Assembly: GCA_030762175.1 (NCBI GenBank)
Contig: CM060846.1
Coordinates: 184,008,041 to 184,072,040, forward strand
Reading direction: 5' to 3'
Source of the DNA: Metallyticus violacea
Taxonomy: Eukaryota; Arthropoda; Insecta; Mantodea; Metallyticidae
Length of the DNA stretch: 64,000 nt
The notes under the pieces were generated by a model. That model worked only from the letters and a program-made list of their open reading frames with translations. It did no database searches and had not been told where the DNA came from. Below are positions 1 to 12,800 of this stretch, piece by piece; the first letter of the stretch is position 1; each line of letters starts with the position of its first letter. Both the position numbers and the translations under genes were made by a program.

Positions 1-66
1 GAACACGGTCCTGCTGGGATTCAAACCCCAGACCTCCCGCTCACGAGTCCGCGCCACCCGTGGCGG
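1..66 (-). mobile_element. SINE-A, 5' head, cut by window edge
   Basis: Read on the minus strand this is the tRNA-like head of SINE-A: CCGCCACGGGTGG, then a CGGACTCGTGAGCGGGAGG block and a B-box-like GGTTTGAATCC. The A-box segment (CCGAGGTCGTTAAGG) is missing, so the head has an internal deletion of about 16 bp. The rest of the element lies outside the window. Confidence 0.85.
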
Positions 67-792
67 TTTTCTGACCGTGCTTGAAATGCAGCTAGTATGA
101 AGGTATAGCAGTCTCATAGTGGTGCACAGATAGTAGGGAAACAAAGACAAAAGATGTCAAAACCATCAAGAGATTTCGGGCAAATTTAATGCATACAGGT
201 CCGGTTACTTAGCGGAGGGGCGTCGGGCGTTCGAAGACAGTGGTGGTGACGGAAGAGGCCATAAGTTGAATCCGCTACGTCATTTGCAAGAAGTCGCAAG
301 AAGTCCGTGAAGCAAAAACCAGCGGTGAACCGTTTGTCGTGTGATTCAGTCCAACGGATAATGAGGGATTAGAGTAAACCGTGGAAAGCACACTTTGTCC
401 AAGATTTTGACACTGGAGATCTGTGAATAGAATTTGCCTCCATATGTGAAAGATGAACACTCTTTGGCCAGTTGAGGTCGTGTTCCATTTGGGTTCGTTC
501 GTCAATCGTCACACTTACCATCACTAGACAGAAAAGCCAGATGTTACAAAATTTTACATGCTTCGTAATACAATCAGTTTGTAGAGGCACAATTCAGGAA
601 CATTTAATTCATCCTATTGTTGCAACCTCGGACAATGTGGACAAAGTGCACTTAATATTCGCTCATATCACGGGCATAGTTTTTCTGGCAGAGTTATCAG
701 GCGTTCGGAAAAGTTGGATGGCCGCTGAAAAGCTCAGACTTGACTTCACTGAAATTTTCTCTGAGAGTACGTCAAACAGAGAGTAAACGAAC
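67..792. other. No recognisable gene
   Basis: This stretch is less AT-rich than most of the window. It holds a 104-codon open frame (472-786, plus) and overlapping minus-strand frames. None has a family motif, and frames open on both strands at the same place suggest chance. I see nothing else that can be supported. Confidence 0.5.
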
Positions 793-999
793 GACACGGG
801 TGGGCGAGATCGTTAAGGCACAGATCCGTGAACGAGAGGTTTGCGGTTTAATACCGCCAGCATGATCTTCCCTGACTTGATGTTTTTCCAGGTTTTCCTC
901 AGTCTTCATTAATGGTATTAATCACGGGTATCTTCTGTGCCCTCTGCCTGTGATAGCTCAGTAGAATAAACGAGTGTTAAACACTTTTCAATAAAAAGT
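793..999 (+). mobile_element. SINE-A, old diverged copy
   Basis: The copy begins at CACGGGTGGGCGAGATCGTTAAGGC and runs through the shared SINE-A body (TTTTTCCAGGTTTTCCTCAGTC) to the 3' end motif GAGTGTTAAACAC. The B box is decayed (GGTTTAATACC). The middle is shortened. Divergence is clearly greater than in the copies at 16.0, 45.1 and 59.2 kb, so this is an older insertion. Confidence 0.85.
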
Positions 1000-2204
1000 G
1001 TACACCAGAAATGCTCGTGATATGGACCGTTGAATGCCATGATTAGGGAGGAGTTGAAAACGTGTTTCAGCGGACTGTCGGGGGCGTTCAACCCCAAAAC
1101 TGTTCTGCTAACGCTGATGCTTACGTAGAAATTAAAATGTCATCAAGGACTATATAACATTTTACAAGTGAAGGAAACGGTGTAGCGCAGTGTCCAAAAT
1201 ATACTACAATAAAAATAGTGATATAATTACAGACCAATCCATCCATTGGCAATTGAGTGTATGTTAATGCATTTGCTAAATAGTGGATATATAACCTTGC
1301 GGTAATTTTTTTCACTTTTTGTGTCTGTCTTAGCACACACAGCAACATCTTTATAATTTTACCTCTTTTTTCTGCCAATGATGGATTATGCTACCAGGAA
1401 CTTTTCTATTATGAGTTTCGTCACAACGACGTTGGCGCAAGTATCAATCTTCTGATTACCGAAAGGTGGCAGAGAAGTGAATGGAAAGGTAGAAGTGTTG
1501 GCGAAGGCCTAGAAATTTTCCAGTAATGATAGGAAATGAGAGCGTGGGAAAAGAGAGAGTTCATTGAATGATACAGAATGATACAGAAACGGTAACAAAT
1601 AAAGTACAAATGTATATCAATGACAAACCACGTGCGACGGAGAAATAACTCGTCGATTTCTCAATACAGAGGTAAGTGATGCCTGATTGTCCGGTGACTA
1701 CATTCTTATAGAATTGATATAACCAGATCTTTAATAGATGTGTGGCCTTTCACTGCTCTGATTAACAGATTACTGGAAAAGTGGCAATATCGAGAATTAT
1801 TAAAAAATGGCAAACATTTTACTATTATATATATAAGCAAGCCGATAGATCACACGTTTTCTAATTACAACCCAATTGCAATATTGTCAACATTCCACTA
1901 AAATTGAAATGTTGTTTCATAATAGGAAAGTAAAGAAAATAAAAATGTTTACAGAATAAAAAAGTCAAGACTTCATTCTTTCAATTCATTAATACTCTAC
2001 TGGCGACAGCAGGAAGTAATTCACTAACATTGCAGTCAAATACGGTGAACTTCTTCGTAGCTTATTCTTATACATCAATTAGCCTGTCTGTTGGCTATGA
2101 TAGAGTAAGATTTACAAGTTTTTGTCATCCGCGCGATTACTCGCCTCAATGTTTCGAAAGTCAAATGTAAAGTATCGTTGTGAATATGTTGTATAAGTGG
2201 AGTT
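1000..2204. other. No recognisable gene
   Basis: AT-rich sequence with only short chance frames. A weak resemblance to the SINE-A body (ATTTTCCAGTAATGA near 1513-1530) could be a very old SINE-A scrap but is too short to call. Confidence 0.5.
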
Positions 2205-2345
2205 TGTACCTGGCTTAGACGGTTAACTCTTGGGCTCGTATTCGGGAGATCCCCTGTTCGAAATCTTTTAAGTGATCTTCCTGACATTGACTTTTCTCGT
2301 GGTATTCCCTAGTTGCTTAGGCTTTCCACAAATAATCAGTTTCAT
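2205..2345 (+). mobile_element. SINE-C, tRNA-like head
   Basis: The segment reads like a degenerate tRNA head: GGCTTAGACGGTTAAC (A-box-like), CTTGGGCTCGTATTCGGGAGATCCC, then TGTTCGAAATC (B-box-like). The same layout occurs at 42136-42212, which argues for a third low-copy tRNA-derived SINE family. The 3' part is not defined, so the end given is a guess. Confidence 0.55.
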
Positions 2346-2569
2346 TTCATTCCTGTTACAGGGTTCAAAGTACCAGGTATAGGGGGGGGGCTAGTGCGGT
2401 GGAACGATGTCTTGCACTTTGAAAAGGTTTCTCTCTCGGCATCTAATATAGAAGCGGCTCTTCTGTGCAGCTGCAACTCTTCCGGTGGCGTTGGGATTTT
2501 CTATCTAGAAATAATGTTAGGGACCGCATCTAGGTCCATGCCTCACAGCCGGTGAATCTTGTAACCCGA

Positions 2570-2690
2570 GTCTTTTACCTCCCCTCGCGCAAGTCTCCCC
2601 ACTGGAGGCGTAAGCACAAATGCCCCCCCCCCCCCCTTGAGCAAGGCTGAATACCGAAATATCCTCCACCGATTCTAATAATCCAATCCA
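2570..2690 (+). repeat. Dispersed repeat R3, copy 1
   Basis: This block shares an ordered set of words with 42962-43100 (same strand) and 52248-52385 (opposite strand): CCTC-CCTCG, a C/G-rich block, GAGGC-GTAAGCA, AA-GCTGAA-TACCGAAAT, and TCCTC-CC-ATCCAA. It contains a run of 15 C (near 2622-2637). I do not recognise the family. It is more GC-rich than its surroundings. Confidence 0.5.
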
Positions 2691-2770
2691 AGTAGTATTT
2701 GTGGATGATTTTTTGCTGTTTTATCTAGGGTGTCTATTGACCCTAATCAGTGGCTGCATTGGCCAAAAGA

Positions 2771-3117
2771 GATAAAAGAGGACGAAAAAATAAGAAAGAT
2801 AGCCAAAATGAAGAAAATAATGACTCCCGAACCGGTGGCAGAACACTATTCTGAGTCTTATCAAGTGATGAAAAAGGCGAATGCGAGATAAAAGAGGAGG
2901 GAAAAATAAAGATGATAGCGAAAATGATGAAAACTAGATTCCGAACCGGTGGTGGAGTGCCATTCTGAATCATATCAAATAATGAGAAAAGTGAACGCGA
3001 GATAAAAGAGGTGGGGAAAAATAAAGAAAGATGGCGAAAACGAAGAAAACAACGATTCCGAACCGGTGGTGGAGCGCCATTCTGAATCATATCAAGTAAT
3101 GAGAAAAGTGAACGCGA
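2771..3117 (+). repeat. Three-unit tandem repeat, period about 116 bp
   Basis: Three units begin with GATAAAAGAGG at 2771, 2887 and 3001 (116, 114 and 117 bp), and a fourth start (GATACAGG) follows at 3118. Each unit has an A/G-rich first half and then CCGAACCGGTGGTGGAG and CATTCTGA-TCATATCAA. The repeat keeps a 167-codon minus-strand frame open (2743-3246), but that follows from unit lengths close to multiples of three. In plus-strand frames the unit spells a charged peptide broken by stops. It could be a decayed coding minisatellite; no family recognised. Confidence 0.85.
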
Positions 3118-3596
3118 GATACAGGAATCTATTTCTACAGGGGAAAGACAGAAAGAAGTACGTAGAGTAAAGCAAATGGCTCTTGCTAGTACTCTGCAGC
3201 TTTGAAATGCTGCTGTTGAGTCTAAAACACTACTTGAATGTCTCACTTTATTCCTTGAAGAATGCAGAACTGATAGCTAACTATAAGAAAAGCTACACTC
3301 CAAGAAACAAGGGAGTTATTCAAGAGAAAGGAGGCACGCCATAGGTTAGAGGGTTGTTAGCACTTTTGTGTTTTATTGTCACTCGCAGCAGGATAAATGT
3401 ACTTCAAAGTGTGGGGACACTTGCTCATGAGTGGTCATTTTTAGGTTTCTGCTACGTCGTCTCACATTTGATTATATAACACATTAAAAAGGTAAGCTCT
3501 TGTAAGAGAAAAATTCCTTGAGAACTTTCAAAAATATTACGAATTCCGTTCCTTATTCTTCATTATCAACTTCAAGTATCATCGACACTAATGAGA

Positions 3597-3841
3597 CGTG
3601 AACTCATGAGCGGAGCCTGGGCTCGATGACCGCCAGGACCGTTCTTCCTTACAGTTTATTCTAGGTTTTTTTTTCAATCTTCCTAAATGGCAAATGCTGG
3701 GGAGAAAATTTGGCCTAGAGTGCTTTCTACCTTAAAATAATCCTTCCCTAATTGATCATTACATTTCATGAATTACCAGTGTCCAACGCCTGTGATGTCT
3801 CAACAGTAAAAACTGGCGTTAAACACTATTTAAAAAAAAAA
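3597..3841 (+). mobile_element. SINE-A, 5'-truncated copy
   Basis: The copy starts inside the head (CGTGAACTCATGAGCGG), keeps a decayed B box (GGCTCGATGACC), the body with CAAATGCTGGGGAG, the segment CATTTCATG, and the 3' end TGGCGTTAAACACTA followed by an A tail to 3841. It lacks the A box. 5' truncation fits target-primed reverse transcription. Confidence 0.88.
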
Positions 3842-6800
3842 CAAGCATTAAGGAACAATACTTCCCAAATAAGTCTGCAGATTTAGGAGTAAAAGTACTT
3901 GCTTTAGTACGTTCAAAAAGTTTATGCACAACCAACATGAAGCAGCTGGAGGTCCATGCTTATCTGTTGATGTTGCTTTTAGATTAGCACAATCTATTTT
4001 GGTAGGGCGACAGTTGATTCTCTACCATTCCATTAGCAAAAGCACGGTTTAAGCACCAAACAAACTTTGTTGTAACACTAAAAAACAAGCGTGGTATACA
4101 AAAAGAGCCTTTGCCACAAATACTCCCTTGTTCAGTTATCAAGACATTTCGCACATTAGTCTGTGACAGAAAAATATGAATCTACAATATTCACTGCAAC
4201 TATGCCGGGAGATAAGAAAAAGCTTCACATTATTATATATTACAATAAATTAAAAATTGCAGTCGACGTCGTAAATCAGGTGTGCACTCACTATAAGGTC
4301 TTCGGTGACTCATAATAATGTCTGTTCATCTTTTAAGATTTGCGCAACAAATGCAATAGCTTGGTGCAAAAATAACACGTCGAAATTTCTAAACGTTCCT
4401 AGGAATTTATTAAGCCCCCAATAAAATAATTCCAGTTGAAATAAGAAAGAGAACTCAAGTTCTTTTGGGCCTACAACTTCCTATAAGTTATAACAAGACA
4501 CCAGGAGCTCATGGACGATGTCATCCGTGAAGTGGGAGCAGGAATAGGATGAGAAGGTGTATCGGCTGCAATCATTTGTTTGTCCATATTATGCAAGAGG
4601 TGGTTGTCTGACAAGTGAATTGCAATTGTATATGTGCATCAAGTTATTTTGGTGACTAATTCATGCTTTCTTTGTCTCCCTCAGAAATTATGTTTAACTT
4701 ACTATATGGGAAATGACATCGTTTACAAGAGGCAAGCGCATTCTTTATACGCACTAAAATGAATGTGCAGTGCTCTAGTTCTTTTGTTTCTGGCACTTAA
4801 AATAACGACTTTAATAATGTCTGAATTCCTACAACTAAACCGTGAACAATCTAGTTTTGTTCATTCTGCAAATTTATACATTTATTTCCTTACATAGTAA
4901 ACTTATATTATATCCTCAAAGAAAAATATTACACCTTTTTTTTTTTTTTTTTTTTTTTTTACTATTTCTCATGAACAAATCACTGGTTTAGTTCCTTGCG
5001 AGATTTATTCCTATGGTAAATCACCAAACTTAATATTAAAATGTTTATGTGATACATTATATTTTTATAATATATAATTATATTGTATTGAAATATTGCA
5101 ACTCCTCAAAATATATGCTAAATAAAATATTACATTCAATATTGGATATAAGTTTCATTTTCTTTTATATAAGCTTTATTGTAAAATATCGCATTTTTGT
5201 GCTAGAAATAAATTCCTCACAATAAAATATTTATGACAATGCTAGGTTTATGTTTCAATAACGAGGGTAAAACCATTGCAGAGGTAATTACCACTGAACT
5301 CATTCGACAATCAAACAAACATTAGAATGTTGTTGACAAATATTTGACATTCTAAAAACATAAAATAATTTTTAATTCGTTAAAACATTGTAAATAGGGA
5401 ATATGGTCCTCAATGGGAGAAACCATATTCAAAAATGGAAATACAGTACCCTGAACATAGATCAAACATTACTCTGCAAATATAGAAGAAATTAAATCTA
5501 GTGTACCACAAGACTCAATTTCAAGATCAATTTTTTTACTGTTATTTACAACGATTTAAGGATTAATGTTTCGGCAACATTGACTACTTAGTACGCTGAT
5601 TACAAGATTAATTTAGTACCAAAATGGAAAATGAGAAACCTCATACTCTAATAGAAAGGCTATACTACGCTTCAAAATGATTTGATATGAATAACTTAAT
5701 AGTCAGCTCAGAAATGTAAAACCGGGTTCATAGCAACAGAACAAAAATTTAGCAACATGTTGCAGTTTAAAAAATAATCCTCAAAGAAGTCAAACAGGAG
5801 TTCCTACAATCTAGTAGCATCTTGGTGGAAAGTGGCCTAAATCAGGATATTCATTAAATCACAAATCAGAGCTTAATGTTATTTGTTTTAGCTTTTGACT
5901 ATAATGACAGCATTAGACCAAATAAATTCACTAATATACTTATCAATGAATTAAAATGATTGATTTTCTTTTGCTTTTAGCACATGAAAAAATACTTTGT
6001 CAACCTAACAATATTTCAAAAAAGATGAACACAAATGGCTACAAGAAATGTTATATTCTGCCCACATAAAATCAACAGACAAACCACCAAAATCAAAATT
6101 GAATAAATTTTTACTTTGCTTGCACTACCAACGAGTACCTAGAATTTTTATTTTACTTTTTATGTCAAATAATGCTACTCTTTCTTTCCTTTCCAGGTTA
6201 ATAGTAATGTTATATTACAGTAATTTTACGTTATGTCAAAATATTGCACAATTATATAATACAGTAACTTAGCATAAAGCTGTGTAACGTAGAAAACTTC
6301 AATTTTTTAATATATCATACTCATCATTATTTAAAATATATTTCTCTTTTAAAATTTAAGTTAAAGCTAATCATTAGCTCTATCCGGCTTGTTCTCATTT
6401 TCACAGAGCTGCTATATAATGTTATAGTAATAATAAACAAATGAGTAAAGGATAAAATTATCAGAAATAAGGCATTATTAGCGTAGCATTCTGATGTTTA
6501 AAATCTTTAAAAGGAATTCCAATTGTTTCAGAAGTGCCAATTCTTGACAAATTCAAGATGCCTTTTCTCAAAAAATATTGTAGCCACAGACTCTACGTTG
6601 TACTGGGCGTTTTTAACCTAGCTCTAATATTTTACCGTAACTATTTTATCATTTGTATTATTTTATAAAGTTGGAATTTAAAAAGTGTGGTAATAATAAA
6701 CACATTTTTGCATGTACATTAACATTTTCGAAAATTTCAAAAACGCGTATCAAGCGATCGTTTAAGATCTAAACAAATTTCATCTTTATGTACAGAGAGA

Positions 6801-8109
6801 TTTCAAAATTACGAACAGCAGAAAAACAGCCCCAAACTAAATCCATGTATGCAATTATCACAGGAATTTATTTTCAAGTTTCATTCATGGTCAATGCTCA
6901 ACAGATGATTCATGTCACTCTATGGAATTGTGTATACGTTCATACAAAACTACATTTTTTCTAGACATTTGCTCTTTAGCTAAGAGTCTCTATCTTATCG
7001 CCTAACGGGATGTTTAATCGTACCATCTGCAATTATATTTTAGGGTTCTACACTATTTAATTCCTTTATTTTTATTTACTCAGTTCTTGATATTAGATAT
7101 CAAACATATATAGTTCACTAGAAGAAATAAAATTTGGAAAAAAATACAATCGAAGACCAAAATAAACCAAATATTTTGGGGTAGCGCAATTATATGTTCA
7201 TTTCATACGTTCAACAAATGTATAAGAAAACGAGCAGCTTCTCACACAGGTACCTGAATTAAAGGGTCAAAAGCAGAGAAATAAAAACAAAATTCATCAT
7301 TTGTAATTGTAAAAATCATCATAAAACCACGCTTAAGTTTTGTCTCAAATTTAATTATATATTTAACGTGTTTAGGAAACACATAAAGCAAAGAATTGTG
7401 GTTTAAATTTAAACTAAAAGACTAAACTATCAATAAGAAAAAATCATCTGATCAGAAATTGCCGTAAATACCCTTAAGAGTGTATGCCACCATTAAAGAC
7501 AATGAGGAAAGAAACGAATTAAGAAATGAGAAAATCACAAATATCTAATGTTACCAGCACTAGGAAAATCTTCAGATCCCTTCGGCCAGCCAAATTGTTC
7601 CAAAATAGAAATTCTGCCGTGCGTCGCATAAACATATTGTCACGTTCATTTGTTAACTCCCACGTTAAAAACAGGTGGTACTTAGGTTTTTCAACATCAG
7701 ATTTTTACGAATATACCATATCACCATTTGAAGAGAAGGGGCAATGTCACTGATTTTGTGAAAATTGAAATAATGGTAACAATTGCAGGTGTATAGGTAG
7801 AAGGATTTCATCAAACTGAAATAAAAGTGCATGGCACTGCAGTGTACTGGTTTCAAAGTTTACTATATAGGAAGAAAAGGGAGAACGTTCATATCAAACT
7901 GCAAAAGAAGGTGCAATGTCATTGCTGTTCAGTTGAGAGTGTAATGAATTAATGTTGCCCTATTGGCAATACTGCTTTAATGAAAATCAAATGTTACATT
8001 GTTGACTGCCTGTTTTCTTAGCAGTATATTATTGTGTGGCAGTATTACTTTATTTTAATTATCTCGCAATATCTGAAACTGATTCTTGTGTAATATCTAG
8101 CAAGAAGAG
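3842..8109. other. AT-rich DNA without recognisable genes
   Basis: More than 4 kb of AT-rich sequence with no frame that carries a family motif. It includes a 25-T run (4936-4960) and a short inverted pair AATATGGT/ACCATATT near 5400-5430. Open frames at 6048-6272 and 7526-7753 have compositions expected from AT-rich chance frames. Confidence 0.5.
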
Positions 8110-8136
8110 AAAGAAAACGGAATAATTTAAGAGGTA

Positions 8137-8595
8137 ATGAGAAAGTTGAGGTTGGCTACTAATGAAACAAGGTTATGGTGTAAGTGCAAAAGTATTAAAT
8201 GTTTTGAAGAGGCGAAGAAAAATGAACGCGTGTATATTATTAGAAACTTCAATGCCACGAATTCCAAGTTAGAGCAGGATTCTTATTTATGCAGTGTATT
8301 ATCAGTTAATACTATTGTAAAAAGAAAAGTGGAAGAAGAGGCAATGCTTCATAATGACTCATATTCATACAAGATAAGGGTAGTAAAAGATGCAACATGA
8401 ATAAAGATTCCAGTATGTTATACGGAGTTATTTCCTTGCGTGGGATTTCGAAGAAGAGAGTAGAGGGAGGGACTACTAAAATCTCTCAAGACTGGCAGAT
8501 ATCCAAAGGGAATGATGGGTAAACACCGCAATTCTCATAGAAAATTGTCTGTTGAAACTAATAGTGTTGTAATGAACCATATGAGATCATTCAAG
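8137..8595 (+). pseudogene. DUF7869-type transposon protein, N-terminal part, broken
   Basis: An 87-codon open frame (8137-8400) carries the cysteine motif CKCKSIKCFEE, then a segment ending NSKLEQDSYLCSVL, a KRKVEEE patch and SYSYKIRVV. This order matches the N-terminal half of a transposon-like protein family of arthropods and cnidarians annotated with a DUF7869 domain (from memory). After a stop the match resumes in shifted frames: IPVCYTELFPCVGF near 8412-8450, then LLKSLKTGRYPKG and GKHRNSHRKLSVET (8476-8560), ending MNHMRSFK at 8595. A SINE-A copy is inserted directly after that lysine codon. At least one stop and two frame changes show it is dead. The start codon is nominal; an upstream exon or segment may be lost. 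Confidence 0.72.
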
Positions 8596-8597
8596 GT

Positions 8598-8781
8598 AAG
8601 AGGGGTTTGATTCCTACCACGGCCGCCAGGTTTTCCTCAGTCCTCATAAATGGCAAATGCCGGGGAGGTATCCTAAACGTAGGCCTGGAACAAATTTATC
8701 ATTTCATCTCGTGTATCATCAGTGTTAACCGACTGTGGTGCCTCAGTAGTAAAAAGGGGAATTAAACACAATTAAAAAATA
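8598..8781 (+). mobile_element. SINE-A inserted in the DUF7869-type relic
   Basis: The copy is 5'-truncated, beginning near the B box (GGTTTGATTCC) and running through the shared body to GGGAATTAAACACAATTAAAAAAT. Short direct repeats TCAAGGTAA (8591) and TCAAGGGAA (8782) flank it and look like a target-site duplication. The host reading frame is recognisable on both sides, so the insertion is younger than the element it broke. Confidence 0.88.
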
Positions 8782-8784
8782 TCA

Positions 8785-9660
8785 AGGGAATAGAGAGTTA
8801 ATGTTTCTGTATTTACCAGAAAATACAAATATTAAAAAAAAAAAAAAAATAATAAAAAATAAAAACATGAAATGAAATTTATATCACGGATAGGTATCGT
8901 AAAGTGTAGTGTGAATATTACAGAACAATTTTAACCAATAATTACAACATTGGATTTGCATATCCAAGATCTGATACATGCAGCAAATTTTATGCGTAAA
9001 TGCGAGTTGAAAATTCAAGAAAATAAATTAGCTGCAATTTAGTTGCTTTATAGCAATGCTTAGAATTTAATAAAAATTCAGAAATTAAATGATAGAAACA
9101 AATTGGCAATAAGAGCGCAGAAGTGCTTTATTCTAGGAAGAAAAAGGGCACAACAAACCAAAGATACAGGGAGTATTGCAATTAACCTTCAGAAGAAACT
9201 CTCTCTTCCAAGTATCACAACTAATGATGTCCACTGCGGTAGACAGTTTTCGTTTTATCATTTAGCATATACATATTATAAACAAATGGAGCGGTCTTTT
9301 GTTGTTATGATGAAACAAAGGGGAATAGAATATTTTTTGCAGAATTTATTTTTAACTTGCTGCAAAGTGATACATCTAGAAATCTTCTGCGATTTATGCT
9401 CTGGGCAAAATAAAAACAACAGTATATTCAGAAACTTATATTATGTACTAACAGAAACAGCAAGGCTTGAAACAATAAAGATCACATTTCGTATCAGAAA
9501 GCACTCGTATCTTGACTGTGACCGGGGTATGGCTCTCGTGAACCACAGTGTAAGGTTGAGGTCCCAGAAGACTGGATGGAAGAAATCAAAACTCACGTCA
9601 GGAGCTAACACCTTTTCAGGTAATAGAGGTGGACGAGGTGCTGATCCAGGCTTTCTAACC
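8785..9660 (+). pseudogene. DUF7869-type transposon protein, main domain, frameshifted
   Basis: After the SINE the protein match continues: YLPENTNIKK (near 8812-8842), then, past stops, FAYPRSDTCSK (near 8955). The long frame from 9103 carries INLQKKLSLPSITTNDVH, GRQFSFYHLAY, FCDLCSGQNKNN and RKHSYLDCDRGMALVN, which match conserved blocks of the family in order (a Phe/Asn-Leu-Gln-Lys strand, an acidic Asp followed by SGQNKN, and a His-Ser-Tyr-x-x-Cys-Asp block). These spaced Asp residues suggest a nuclease-like fold; that is inference. From about 9552 the match moves to another frame (KVEVPEDWMEEIKTHVRS, then a stop), so the last roughly 85 codons of the 234-codon frame ending at 9807 are an out-of-frame artefact. 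It is a relic, not a gene. Confidence 0.75.
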
Positions 9661-9809
9661 TCTGAATTTGTCAAGCGCTGTGCTTTTCCTTCTTGTACTA
9701 TACGGGAAATAATGCTGTCCTCACATCACTCTTGTGTGCTCCGACATCGAACCACCTACAATGGATACTGGGAAACTTCTAGTATACGGCCACATGGATC
9801 AATTTAACA

Positions 9810-12800
9810 AACTGCCTTTGGGATTGGAGCGTTCTTCCTTGCAGAAAAATTGTACAAAGTTAAAGTACACTGTATATGTACTGTTAGTTTTAATTTTACC
9901 TTCGCAAAGATAATGAATAGCCTAAGTTTCATTTAACTATCTTTACAGAACCAACACTGCTATCAAGAGCGAAATATAAAGATGTTCAGAAGATGAGTGC
10001 ATTCAATGTCCTTGAGGCAAAATTATATTATAAAGAAATAACCACAGTGACGAAAAGAGTTCAAGAAAATCTGTAAATAATTCCAAATAAATAAAATCAA
10101 TGGAGACCTATTAGAAGTCCAATATTAACTAATGATTATTTTAATAAATAGAAGAAAAAATAATATATCGTAGCAAAACTGAAAGATTACTGATAAATTA
10201 ATAAAACGCAATATTTAATTACTACTAAATATTGTAACAAATAGTTATAAAATATTTACTAAATATTAATGTGTCACTTGTGGCTTTCCGATTGTGACGT
10301 TTCTCCTTCTCTTTACCATTTTTGTGACAATCCAGACACTGTTGATTAAGACAATAGGATTCTTCTTATATTGAACATATTGTTGATTACTAGATTAATC
10401 ACCTTTCAAAATGCACTGTGGACAATTTTATTTGTAACACAGTTCTTGAATAAATTAGTTTTAAACGTTAAGTTAGGTCTCCTGAAAACTTTGTAAATCT
10501 TGACATTCTCCATTTTATTCCTGTGGGTTTCATTTTCTAATGGAAAATTCATGAAGGAACCTCCTGCTGCCGAGAAAAGTCTGAAAATGCTGTAATTTCA
10601 GTGTGTAAATGATAGTGTAGTTATTTAGGAATATTCAGTATATTTGTCGATTTCAGAGTAAAATGGAAAAGGAAAAGAACTGAAACTAAGGTATAAATAT
10701 ACTTTTCTTTCTTCTGACTATATAGATAATATCTACAATTGTGTCACCTGGCTTGATGGTGTGGATATCATGTACATAGTACGATTGGTCCAAACATTAC
10801 GCAACGTGTGCAGTAGTCGAAGCCTTCATGGTTTTCAGATTAATTATAACAGTCCCAAATAATAAAATTTTGCTTCTGTATGTGGAATGGAAATACTGAG
10901 GCCGCTTCTGCGAAATGCTGGGTTTATTTAGAAACATTATGTAACGTCACAAAAATATTAGAAAATAAGCACAAAATTACCTACTGTTCCCTTGGATGGA
11001 TATGACGGTGATATATAAAGAAGGAGTTCAACTAGACTAATTATGGAAATGCTTTATTATTTACCGTCCTCAACCTTCAGCTGGCAAATGAACATGGTTT
11101 TCTTAAAATAGGCTACGATTTTTTTCTTGCCGCACGCGTCCTTGTAGTCAACGCCGGCGGACAGCCAAATGATGCAGCACTAGGACCGTACGGTAACCTA
11201 CAAAAGTGCGCACTACGGCTGGCTAGAATATAACGCCAGTTATTTTGATTGTTCTTTACTTCGAACGGGACATTTTCAATGAAAAGTGCATTAAAATCAA
11301 ATGCCAAAATAAGCTGCAGCATCTTATTCATGATATCTAGCTTTTTGTAACATTTTTGGCCTTTCACTTAGTCCAAAAATTCTTTTTATAGTCGTAGAAA
11401 GATAGCTATGAAATACAACTCTGATAAAATTAGAATTCTCTAAATTAAACTGAATTTGATACTGCTCTATTGTATCATGCCTAATAACGTACGAACAGAG
11501 TATTTTTCTAAAAGAGTTTAATTTTCCCATTTATATTTTGCAATAAAAATATAAAGGAAGAAAAACAAAAGAATGTTCTAAATGTGTTTTCAAAGCTGCT
11601 TCTTTTTCTGAAGCAATGATTGCATAAAATGTGGTTTCTTTGTGTGTAAATTGTGTGCTATTTGTTCTTCGTTAATTATGCCATTGCATAAATACGGCCC
11701 TAAAGAACGGGTTTCATGTACCATGCGTGCGTAAAAACGGATTCTTGCACAGAAATGGTAAGACAATTCACAAGAAAATACCCCGCCATTCCTGTTTCTA
11801 GGTAAAGAAAACGTTCCTTAAACTGTTAAAAAAACATTACGCGAGGGATTTTTCAATGACAAGAAACGTGTTACGAACCACCGTATCCTTAATAAGGAAA
11901 AGTTAGATGAAATACAGGAATTCCCTTCACAGATACCGGCAATATATTGCAGCTGAGAAGTATCAGTTTGAGCATCTCTTGTAACACATATTGATACTTA
12001 TTTATCACACACACACAGATATATATAATTTTATGCTTTTAGCAAAAATTGAAATATTAACTTAACGAAGGGCGACTCTATCTCCCTTTTATCAGTTGCT
12101 GCTGCACTTTCCCCGTAAGCAGCTGCTATCAGGCGGCCCGTAACTGAAATAACCTCACTGTATTTGTGAATAAAAACTTTTTTTTTGTTTGTGTTCGGAT
12201 GGGAAAGAAAATAAGTACGTAAGTTGGTATGAAAGCCTATGGAGTGTTTGCGTCAGTTATAACTTTTAAAAAACAGTATTTTGTTTTGGACCTTTTTGTA
12301 TTGTAAAGCAATAGAATTTCTGCTAATAAATAATAACATGGGAAAGTAGCTAATTTAAACCTATGTAAACAAGACACATGTAAATTTTAAAAAAATCCTG
12401 AAAACGTGTACACAAAACATATTTGGGAGCCATATATCGGCTAACTATGCACAGGTTAAGCAACAAACCAGGTTACTCGGCAAGCTTATTCCGCAATAAT
12501 ACACTACAAAATGCATATCCTTTCTGCTAACAGAAAAAGTTAATAAAAATATAATGGACAAATTACGGAAAAAGATTAATAAATATTCATCAAAGAGGCT
12601 ATGATACAAACAATTTAGCAACGAACTACGAAAAATCAATTTTAGGAAACGCTATTCCAGTCAAAAATAAATTTTAACAACTTGGATACTTTTAACTTAT
12701 ATTATCACTGCAAATATTCAACAGGTCCACAGAAAAGATATTTTCTATTAGGTAAGCGCATTTCAAGAACTAAAATGTTCTTTGTGTATTCGCTGTTATT

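Noticed and set aside
2743..3246. 167-codon minus-strand frame as a repeat protein
   Set aside because: The frame stays open because of a three-unit tandem repeat of near-triplet length; it is Phe/Ser-rich antisense of an A/G-rich repeat and has no motif.
9553..9807. C-terminal 85 codons of the 234-codon frame as real protein
   Set aside because: The transposon match continues in another frame from about 9552 (KVEVPEDWMEEIK), so this stretch is an out-of-frame translation.
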